A stretch of 64,000 nucleotides of DNA from CAVVAL01 sp963742725 (GTDB lineage Bacteria > Actinomycetota > Actinomycetes > Mycobacteriales > Cryptosporangiaceae): the NCBI GenBank assembly GCA_963742725.1, contig CAVUMX010000001.1, positions 1,860,001-1,924,000 of the forward strand, read 5' to 3'. The position numbers were made by a program, and so were the translations under genes. This document shows, piece after piece, positions 28,330-33,829 of this stretch. A model generated the notes under the pieces. It had not been told where the DNA came from. It was given only the letters and a program-made list of their open reading frames with translations, and did not search any database. Positions within the stretch are counted from its first letter, which is position 1. The number at the start of each line of letters is the position of its first letter.

Positions 28330-28701
28330 ATGTCAAATCAAGCTCTGACGTTGGACGTGGTGCCAGCAACGGTCGGCGGAGGCTGCTGCGCCCCTCTGGT
28401 CGCCGCTCCCCTCGCGTCCGAACAGGCCGTCGAGCTGGCGAAGGCGTTCAAGGCCCTCGGCGACCCGGTCCGCCTACGGCTGCTGTCGCTGATCACGTCC
28501 GCGGACGGCGAGAGCTGCGTCTGCGACCTGACCACGGCGTTCGACCTGACTGGCCCGACGATCTCCCATCACCTCAAGGTCCTGCGGGAGGCCGGCCTGG
28601 TCGGCTGCGAACGTCGCGGCACCTGGGTCTACTACTGGCCGCGCCCCGAGAACCTCGCACGGCTCTCCGCGTTGCTCGGCTCCCCAGGCCTCGCCACCTA
28701 G
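28330..28701 (+). CDS. arsR: ArsR/SmtB-family repressor with CC pair near the N-terminus
   Basis: A 123-residue winged-helix regulator. A vicinal cysteine pair is in VGGGCCAPL (residues 17-25) and a second site in ESCVCDLTTAF is the classical ELCVCDL-like motif. The recognition helix is TGPTISHHLKVLREAGL. It is read divergently from the CCG-protein operon across a 101-bp promoter region and has no clear Shine-Dalgarno, so the mRNA may be nearly leaderless. Mycobacterial and corynebacterial ArsR proteins likewise use N-terminal cysteines. It shares its stop site CTAG with the convergent ynfA-like gene. Confidence 0.92.
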   Translation: MSNQALTLDVVPATVGGGCCAPLVAAPLASEQAVELAKAFKALGDPVRLRLLSLITSADGESCVCDLTTAFDLTGPTISHHLKVLREAGLVGCERRGTWVYYWPRPENLARLSALLGSPGLAT

Positions 28702-29042
28702 CCGCGGGGCGCGTACATGATGACGGCGACGCCGAGCAGGCAGATGCCGGCGCCGACGAGGTCCCAGCGGTCGGGGCGAAACCTGTCGACGAGAACGCCC
28801 CAGGCCAGGGAACCGGCGACGAAGACGCCGCCGTACGCGGCGAGGATGCGGCCGAAGTGCGGGTCGGGCTGGAACGTGGCGACGAACCCGTAGGCGCCGA
28901 GCGCCACGACGCCGGCAGCGATCCACCACAGTCCCCGGTGCTCGCGCCAGCCCTGCCAGATCAGCCACGCTCCGCCGATTTCCGCCACGGCAGCGAGCAC
29001 GAAGAGGGCGATCGAACGGGCAACGGTCACGGCGCGGACCAT
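28698..29042 (-). CDS. YnfA/UPF0060 small membrane protein
   Basis: A 114-residue protein with four hydrophobic helices. The family-typical stretches are FVLAAVAEIGGAWLIWQ, GRILAAYGGVFVAGSLAWG and DLVGAGICLLGVAVIMYAPR. YnfA proteins belong to the drug/metabolite superfamily near the SMR exporters. The start could be ATG 29042 or GTG 29027. It ends tail to tail with arsR, both using the palindromic CTAG. Confidence 0.9.
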   Translation of the reverse strand: MVRAVTVARSIALFVLAAVAEIGGAWLIWQGWREHRGLWWIAAGVVALGAYGFVATFQPDPHFGRILAAYGGVFVAGSLAWGVLVDRFRPDRWDLVGAGICLLGVAVIMYAPRG

Positions 29043-29067
29043 ACCGCCAGCCGTGTGCGGCGGACGC

Positions 29068-29196
29068 CTACCTGGACGGCCGCGGCACGTCCAGGTCGCC
29101 GTCGACCTTCGCCTTGATACCCAGACGGTACAGAGTGGACACGCCGTGACGGGTCTCCCCCCAGACCGTGATCAGAACGAGACGGGACTCCTGCAT
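29068..29196 (-). CDS. Possible 42-residue small protein
   Basis: An ATG frame (MQESRLVLITVWGETRHGVS...) with a modest GGGGGT upstream. Its composition looks like real protein, with a plausible strand LVLITVW and a basic C-terminus, unlike the Arg/Pro-rich shadow frames nearby. I recognise no family. It could instead be a remnant of a larger gene. Confidence 0.3.
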   Translation of the reverse strand: MQESRLVLITVWGETRHGVSTLYRLGIKAKVDGDLDVPRPSR

Positions 29197-29291
29197 GGAC
29201 AGACCCCCATCCTGGGTATACACCGTTTACACGCTCGGTGAATTGCCGCCACTCGTCGGCAACGGACCAGCCCGTTCGAGACGGAGCCTCC

Positions 29292-29468
29292 ATGTTCGCC
29301 ATCGCCGCCGCAGTCATCTTCGGCCTCGCCCTGCTGTTCGACCTCGCGGACCTCAACCCTGGGGACGCGTTCAACCAGTCGACGCTGCTCATGGCGGGGC
29401 TGTTCTGCGTCGCCCTGCATCTCGCGGGCGTCGGCACCACCTGGCGGCGTCCCCGCCGCCGTCGCTAG
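29292..29468 (+). CDS. Small two-helix membrane protein
   Basis: A 58-residue protein from ATG 29292, seven bases after GGAG. It consists of one hydrophobic helix (FAIAAAVIFGLALLFDLAD), a short polar turn, a second helix (TLLMAGLFCVALHLAGVG) and a basic tail (RRPRRRR). Similar hairpin proteins are widespread and unnamed in actinobacteria. It sits alone before a convergent GNAT gene. Confidence 0.65.
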   Translation: MFAIAAAVIFGLALLFDLADLNPGDAFNQSTLLMAGLFCVALHLAGVGTTWRRPRRRR

Positions 29469-29486
29469 TCGGCACGGTCCTGCGGC

Positions 29487-29978
29487 TCACCGACCGGACA
29501 GGGTGAGCCGCAGGACGGGTTCGCCGTCGTCGATCTCACCGGTGGGCTGGAAACCGAACTGCCGGTAGAAGGGCAACGGTTCGCCGACGCCTGGGTGGTA
29601 GCTGGTGAGCAGTTCGGTCGCGCCGACCGCGCGGACCAGGTCGACGATCTGCGTCAGCACCTCGCGGCCGAACCCGCGCCCCTGATACCGCTCGTCGATG
29701 AGCAGCCGCCACAGGAAGTACGGCCCGAGGATCCCGGGACGGTCAGGCGGCACGTTCCAACTGAGCATCACGAAGCCGACCGGCTCGTCGCCCGAGTACA
29801 CGGCGCGGTACCAAGGATTCCCCTCGGGAGTGGTGGCCGCATCCTCCAACGACCTGGCCACCGAGGCGACGAACTGCTCCTGGTCAGGCCGGACACGCAG
29901 CGCGCACACCGCGTCGCGATTCTCGTCGGTGATCTCCCGCAACTGCACATCTGACGGCGTCACAACGCGCCCCCCCAT
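29487..29978 (-). CDS. GNAT-family N-acetyltransferase
   Basis: A 163-residue single-domain acetyltransferase. The acetyl-CoA loop is ERYQGRGFGREVLTQ and the final motif is PFYRQFGFQPTGE. The N-terminal DAVCALRVRPDQEQFV resembles the spermidine/spermine-type acetyltransferases of the BltD group. The substrate is not determined. The start may be ATG 29978 or GTG 29963, since residues 1-5 are not conserved-looking. Confidence 0.85.
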   Translation of the reverse strand: MGGRVVTPSDVQLREITDENRDAVCALRVRPDQEQFVASVARSLEDAATTPEGNPWYRAVYSGDEPVGFVMLSWNVPPDRPGILGPYFLWRLLIDERYQGRGFGREVLTQIVDLVRAVGATELLTSYHPGVGEPLPFYRQFGFQPTGEIDDGEPVLRLTLSGR

Positions 29979-30051
29979 GCCCGGCGGCCGCAGAGCATGG
30001 CCCCGGACGTCCGTCCGCCACCGCGTTTGAGGTGTTCTGGCTGGTCAGAGG

Positions 30052-30124
30052 TGGGCCGCCGGGGGCTCGAACCCCGAACCTACTGATTAAAAGTCAGCAG
30101 CTCTGCCGATTGAGCTAGCGGCCC
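30052..30124 (-). tRNA. tRNA-Lys (anticodon TTT)
   Basis: A complete cloverleaf of 73 bases: acceptor GGGCCGC/GCGGCCC, D-stem GCTC/GAGC, anticodon loop with TTT, T-arm with TTCGAGC and discriminator A. No CCA is encoded. Confidence 0.95.
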
Positions 30125-30539
30125 GTGTCGCGGGCACAAGGCTACCGGATCGTCCGGGGCGCAACCCACGGCTTACTGCGCTGCGGGGTGCTCCGGCGCC
30201 GGGCGGTGTGAGCCGGCCACGTCCGTCCACAAGCTCCCGGGCCGCCCCGGCGAGGAACGGCCGCCGGGGTCGATGCGCTACGCACCGCATCCGTCGCCGG
30301 CCGATCGGGCCGGGCCAGCGTCGCTGCCGCCGCTCGATGCCGCGTCCCCCGCCGGCCGGTCAGAACTGGATACGACCCACGATTCCACGAGTAGCACCAA
30401 TGCCGGCAATCCCACGTCGCCGCAGAAGAATGTCGAGGCGAAATGATGGCCGTGCCGAAAAGCCGACGGAATACGGTTGCCACGCGCTCCCGTTGCCTCT
30501 ACTGTCGTTTCCGTCAGCAAGGCTAACCGAGGAGCCCTC
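30125..30539. other. 415-bp non-coding stretch
   Basis: No gene or repeat was recognised. It separates tRNA-Lys on the minus strand from a small plus-strand ORF and should hold the promoter of the latter and of the tRNA array. Confidence 0.5.
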
Positions 30540-30671
30540 ATGTTGTGGCAGATGGTTATCGAACCGGAGCAGCGCGAAGCGCTGTGCGGTGACGTGGCCC
30601 TGCCCTCCGTTGAGCGCCTGGCCTCGCAGCGATATGACACCCGGTTCTACCTGGGCAGGCGTCCCGAGTAG
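30540..30671 (+). CDS. 43-residue protein upstream of the tRNA array
   Basis: ATG 30540 lies five bases after GGAG, and the frame ends 20 bp before a strong terminator hairpin, so the unit looks like a real short gene. The product (MLWQMVIEPEQREALCGD...) is soluble, with one Cys and a C-terminus FYLGRRPE. I recognise no family. It may be an independent small protein or a leader in front of the tRNA cluster. Confidence 0.5.
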   Translation: MLWQMVIEPEQREALCGDVALPSVERLASQRYDTRFYLGRRPE

Positions 30672-30691
30672 CGCGCGCTCCACGCGCGTCT

Positions 30692-30727
30692 ACGCCGCCT
30701 TCCCAGCCCGGGAGAGGCGGCGTTTTT
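30692..30727 (+). terminator. Strong intrinsic terminator
   Basis: A perfect 9-bp stem (30692-30700 with 30715-30723) followed by TTTTT. It closes the 43-residue gene just 19 bp before the tRNA array. Confidence 0.95.
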
Positions 30728-30745
30728 GTTTCCCCCGACATTTTT

Positions 30746-30819
30746 ACGGGTGTAGCTCAATTAGGTAGAGCAACGGTCTCCAAAGCCGTGCGTTGCGGGT
30801 TCGATTCCTGCCGCCCGTG
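30746..30819 (+). tRNA. tRNA-Trp (anticodon CCA), first of the array
   Basis: A full cloverleaf of 74 bases: acceptor ACGGGTG/CGCCCGT with one G-U pair, D-stem GCTC/GAGC, anticodon loop CTCCAAA and T-loop TTCGATT. No CCA is encoded. Confidence 0.9.
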
Positions 30820-30914
30820 CGTTACTCCGGCATGCCCGGCGGTCTTGAACATTGAGAACTTCAGAGTGGATGGCATTGAATGCCGGCCGACATTTATCGG
30901 CCTGGCGACACGAT

Positions 30915-30988
30915 GCCCCCATGGCGCAGCCGGAGAGCGCGCGACGCTACGAACGTCGAGGCCGCAGGTTCGAGTCCTGCTGGGGGTA
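30915..30988 (+). tRNA. tRNA-Arg (anticodon ACG), second of the array
   Basis: A cloverleaf of 74 bases: acceptor GCCCCCA/TGGGGGT, anticodon stem CGACG/CGTCG with loop CTACGAA, and T-loop TTCGAGT. The D-arm (GGCGCAGCCGGAGAGCGC) differs from the usual chromosomal tRNA-Arg(ACG) pattern. The 95-bp spacer before it carries two small hairpins. Confidence 0.85.
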
Positions 30989-31003
30989 CGCAAGCAATCA
31001 CAT

Positions 31004-31074
31004 CGCGCGTTCGGCTATGGGTAGGCTCCTTGCCTTTCAAGCAGGGGGAACGGGTTCGAGTCCCGTACGCGCGT
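31004..31074 (+). tRNA. Atypical tRNA with anticodon TTC (Glu), third of the array
   Basis: 71 bases: acceptor CGCGCGT/ACGCGCG, anticodon stem CTTGC/GCAGG with loop CTTTCAA, and T-arm ACGGG-TTCGAGT-CCCGT. The D-stem closes only with G-U pairs and the D-loop is short. It differs strongly from the standard tRNA-Glu(TTC) at 37204-37276. It may be a divergent or non-functional copy. Confidence 0.6.
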
Positions 31075-31077
31075 CCA

Positions 31078-31162
31078 TGCGGCAGCGCCGGAGTTGGAGA
31101 GCCGGGCCCGGTTGTAACCCGGGTGCCTCGCGCTGAGGGGGTTCGAATCCCTCGTGCCGCAC
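31078..31162 (+). tRNA. Atypical tRNA with anticodon GTA (Tyr), fourth of the array
   Basis: 85 bases: acceptor TGCGGCA/TGCCGCA, anticodon stem CCCGG/CCGGG with loop TTGTAAC, a class II long variable arm (CCTC-loop-GAGG) and T-loop TTCGAAT. It starts three bases after the previous tRNA. The long variable arm supports Tyr. The discriminator appears to be C, which is unusual. Confidence 0.65.
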
Positions 31163-31167
31163 GCCAT

Positions 31168-31240
31168 GCCCTCGTAGCTCAGCGGAGAGAGCGCGACGTT
31201 CCGAACGTCGAAGTCGCTGGTTCGACTCCAGCCGAGGGCA
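31168..31240 (+). tRNA. tRNA-Arg (anticodon CCG), fifth of the array
   Basis: A full cloverleaf of 73 bases: acceptor GCCCTCG/CGAGGGC, D-stem GCTC/GAGC, anticodon stem CGACG/CGTCG with loop TTCCGAA, T-loop TTCGACT and discriminator A. It lies five bases after the previous tRNA. Confidence 0.9.
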
Positions 31241-31445
31241 CCCAACGCCATCCACTCAGGACCATCGCTGGTCCACGACGTCGGCACGAGGAACCGCCGC
31301 CCCCCTACGCCAGGGGCTGCTACCGGCAAGGTCCTCGCGCCGTACCGGGAGACGCAGCAGCGCGGAGCGCACGGCTACGGCCAGATAGCGCCCCTGCGGC
31401 GTCGCGGTGGGTGATGGTGACGAGGTGGTCGCCGCCGTCGCCCCG

Positions 31446-31478
31446 GTCCCCGCGGTCCCTCATCAGGACCGCGGGGAC
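31446..31478. terminator. Terminator hairpin downstream of the tRNA array
   Basis: A perfect 13-bp stem (31446-31458 with 31466-31478) with a 7-base loop, followed by TTT on the plus strand. Confidence 0.85.
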
Positions 31479-31535
31479 TTTCCCATGTTCCGTCGTGCCG
31501 TACCAGCGGGGTCTTCGCTGACTCAGGGATCTCCG

Positions 31536-31681
31536 GCGTCCACAGCTGTCCACAGCTCGCCGGGGGGCTGTGGACAACGCTGTGGGTAGTCGCGATCAGA
31601 ACCGCCGCCCGCGGCGTCGGGCGCGCTTCATCCACAGTTGTCCACCGACCCGGACGGGCCGGTGGACAATCCTGTGGATAA
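31536..31681. promoter_or_regulatory. Cluster of at least seven DnaA-box-like 9-mers
   Basis: Two exact boxes are present in reverse orientation: TGTGGACAA at 31569-31577 and TGTGGATAA at 31673-31681. Boxes with one mismatch are CTGTCCACA (31546-31554), TCATCCACA (31628-31636), TTGTCCACC (31638-31646) and GGTGGACAA (31661-31669). GCGTCCACA (31536-31544) and TGTGGGTAG (31581-31589) differ at two positions. No dnaA or dnaN is nearby, so this is not a standard oriC. Streptomyces has high-affinity DnaA-box clusters away from oriC that moderate initiation. Confidence 0.75.
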
Positions 31682-31684
31682 CCG

Positions 31685-32113
31685 TCAGCTCTGGATGTAG
31701 CCGACCAGGTGCTCGCGCTGGGTCTCGAGCTCGGAGATCGTGCTCTTGACCACGTCGCCGATGCTCACGATGCCCACCAGCTTGCCGTCGCGCAGGACGG
31801 GCACGTGCCGGATGCGGTGGTCGGTCATCGTGGCGCGGAGCGAGTCCACGTCGTCGTCGGGTGTGCAGCTCCGGACGTCGGCGGTCATGATCGACGAGAC
31901 CGCCGCCTCCAGCAGCCCTGCGCCACGTTCGTGCATCTGCCGGACCACGTCGCGCTCGGACACGATGCCGAGGATGGTCTCCCCGTCCTCGGAAACGACG
32001 AGCGCGCCGATGTTCGCCGCGGCTAGTGCTTCGAGCAGCTGCCGGACGGTCGCGTCAGGACGCACCGTCGATACCGAGTTGCCCTTGCTCCGCAGGATGT
32101 CGCTGATCCGCAT
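31685..32113 (-). CDS. Two-CBS-domain protein
   Basis: A 142-residue protein made of one Bateman module. CBS1 starts at VRPDATVRQLLEALAAANIGAL and ends SERDVVRQM. CBS2 spans MTADVRSCTPDD to VSIGDVVKSTISEL. Stand-alone CBS pairs bind adenine nucleotides and act as energy sensors; the target here is unknown. Its 3' end abuts the DnaA-box cluster. Confidence 0.9.
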   Translation of the reverse strand: MRISDILRSKGNSVSTVRPDATVRQLLEALAAANIGALVVSEDGETILGIVSERDVVRQMHERGAGLLEAAVSSIMTADVRSCTPDDDVDSLRATMTDHRIRHVPVLRDGKLVGIVSIGDVVKSTISELETQREHLVGYIQS

Positions 32114-32218
32114 AGAACATCACTCCTCGGTTCCGATGTCCCCCGCACGTGCGGCCCCACCAGGTCCCATACGTTATGCACCCGATCGTCCCAGGGGAAC
32201 CTGCGCGCGGGAAGAGTG

Positions 32219-33046
32219 TCAGCTGTTGAACGTTCCCGGATGTGGCCCGATGCGGCCATCCCGGTCGAGAGTGGCAATCGTAGCCATATCCCCATCACTC
32301 AGGGTGAAATCGAAGATCGCGGCGTTCTCGCGGATCCGTTCCGGCGTCACCGAGCGTGGGATGACGACGTTCCCGAGCTGGATCTCCCAGCGGAGGATCA
32401 CCTGGGCAACCGTCCGGCCGTGACGCTGGGCCACCTCGGCGAGCACCGGATGGTCCAGCAGCGCACCGCGCGCCAGCGGACTCCACGCCTCGGTCACGAT
32501 GCCGTGCTCGGCGTGGAACTCCCGCAGTTCGGCCTGCTGCAGTTCCGGGTGCAGCTCGATCTGGTTGACGGCGGGCACGACGTCGCTGGCGTCGAGCACG
32601 CGCCGCAGGTGGTCCGGCTCGAAGTTCGAGACCCCGATGGCCCGGGTACGGCCGTCGGCGAGCAGCTTCTCCAGCGCCGTCCACGTCTCCAGGTACAGGC
32701 CGCGTGCCGGTGTCGGCCAGTGGATGAGGTACAGGTCGACGTAGTCCATCGCGAGCTTGTCCAGGCTCGCGTCGAACGCCCGCAACGTCGCGTCGTAGCC
32801 CTGGTCCTTGTTCCACACCTTCGTCGTGATGAACAGGTCCTCGCGCGGCAACCCGGACTCGGCGACGGCACGGCCCACGCTGCGCTCGTTGCGGTACAGA
32901 GCCGCCGTGTCGATGCTGCGGTAGCCGGCATCGAGCGCGTGGCGCACGGCGTCGGCGGTCGCGGCGTCCGGGACCTGGAAGACCCCGAACCCGAGCTGCG
33001 GGATCGTCACCCCGTTGTTGAGCGTGATCGTCGGCGCGTCAGACAT
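32219..33046 (-). CDS. Aldo/keto reductase
   Basis: A 275-residue protein from ATG 33046, a normal length for the AKR5-like bacterial group. Signatures: GFGVFQVPDAATADAV near the N-terminus, catalytic Asp and Tyr in SIDTAALYRNE, Lys in FITTKVWN, His in DLYLIHWP, and the NADPH site IPRSVTPERIREN. It reduces aldehydes or ketones with NADPH. It is divergent from the flavodoxin-fold gene, and a shared promoter region of 72 bp could regulate both. Confidence 0.93.
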   Translation of the reverse strand: MSDAPTITLNNGVTIPQLGFGVFQVPDAATADAVRHALDAGYRSIDTAALYRNERSVGRAVAESGLPREDLFITTKVWNKDQGYDATLRAFDASLDKLAMDYVDLYLIHWPTPARGLYLETWTALEKLLADGRTRAIGVSNFEPDHLRRVLDASDVVPAVNQIELHPELQQAELREFHAEHGIVTEAWSPLARGALLDHPVLAEVAQRHGRTVAQVILRWEIQLGNVVIPRSVTPERIRENAAIFDFTLSDGDMATIATLDRDGRIGPHPGTFNS

Positions 33047-33118
33047 GTCCCGACGGTACTGGCGTGGGCTCCCGGCCGCAGCGGCAAATCTCGGTAGCCT
33101 CCACGTGAGGAGGCCACG

Positions 33119-33829
33119 ATGACCGAACTCCGGTACGACAACCTGCGCGCCTTGTTCGTCAACTGCACGTTGAAGCGGTCGCCCGAGGTGAGCAACACGG
33201 ACGGCCTGGTCGAGAAGAGCCGCGCGATCATGACCGCGCAGGGTGTCCAGGTCGACGAGATCCGCGCGATCGACCGCGACATCGCGACGGGCGTCTGGCC
33301 CGACATGACCGAGCACGGCTGGGCCACCGACGAGTGGCCGCAGATCTACGAGCAGGTCATCGCCGCCGACATCCTCGTGCTGGCCGGGCCGATCTGGCTC
33401 GGCGACAACAGCTCGGTCATGAAGCTGGTGATCGAGCGGCTGTACGCGTGTTCGTCGCTGCTCAACGACGCCGGCCAGTACGCCTACTACGGGCGCGCCG
33501 GCGGCTGCCTCATCACCGGCAACGAGGACGGGATCAAGCACTGCGCGATGAACGTCCTCTACAGCCTCCAGCACCTCGGGTACACGATCCCGCCGCAGGC
33601 CGACGCCGGGTGGATCGGCGAAGCCGGGCCGGGTCCGTCCTATCTGGATCCGGGCTCAGGCGGTCCGGAGAACGACTTCACCAACCGGAACACCACGTTC
33701 ATGACGTGGAACCTGCTGCACATGGCCGCACTGCTCAAGGCGGCCGGCGGCATCCCGGCGCACGGCAACCAGCGGTCCGAGTGGGACGCCGGCTGCCGCT
33801 TCGACTTCCCCAACCCTGAGCATCGTTAA
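33119..33829 (+). CDS. Flavodoxin-fold NADPH-dependent FMN reductase-like protein
   Basis: A 236-residue protein. LRALFVNCTLKRSPEVSNT is the phosphate-binding loop of the NAD(P)H:FMN/quinone reductase family. DILVLAGPIWLGDNSSVMK is the flavin-contact loop, and GRAGGCLITGNEDG is a later conserved strand. It starts 72 bp from the divergent aldo/keto reductase. Its stop overlaps the stop of the penicillin-binding protein gene on the opposite strand. Confidence 0.88.
   Translation: MTELRYDNLRALFVNCTLKRSPEVSNTDGLVEKSRAIMTAQGVQVDEIRAIDRDIATGVWPDMTEHGWATDEWPQIYEQVIAADILVLAGPIWLGDNSSVMKLVIERLYACSSLLNDAGQYAYYGRAGGCLITGNEDGIKHCAMNVLYSLQHLGYTIPPQADAGWIGEAGPGPSYLDPGSGGPENDFTNRNTTFMTWNLLHMAALLKAAGGIPAHGNQRSEWDAGCRFDFPNPEHR

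Larger units (their letters stand above)
31241..31684. other. 444-bp gene-free stretch with a terminator and a DnaA-box cluster
   Basis: After the tRNA array comes about 200 bp with nothing recognised, then a terminator hairpin (31446-31478), then a dense group of DnaA-box-like sequences (31536-31681) reaching the stop codon of the CBS-domain gene. Confidence 0.7.

Noticed and set aside
30746..31240. Integrated phage or genomic island attached to the tRNA genes
   Set aside because: No integrase, repeat of a tRNA 3' end or phage gene was found on either side; an island cannot be claimed from the tRNA array alone.
31536..31681. Chromosomal origin of replication
   Set aside because: DnaA boxes are dense, but there is no dnaA, dnaN, rpmH, parAB or AT-rich unwinding element in the window, so I call only a DnaA-box cluster.
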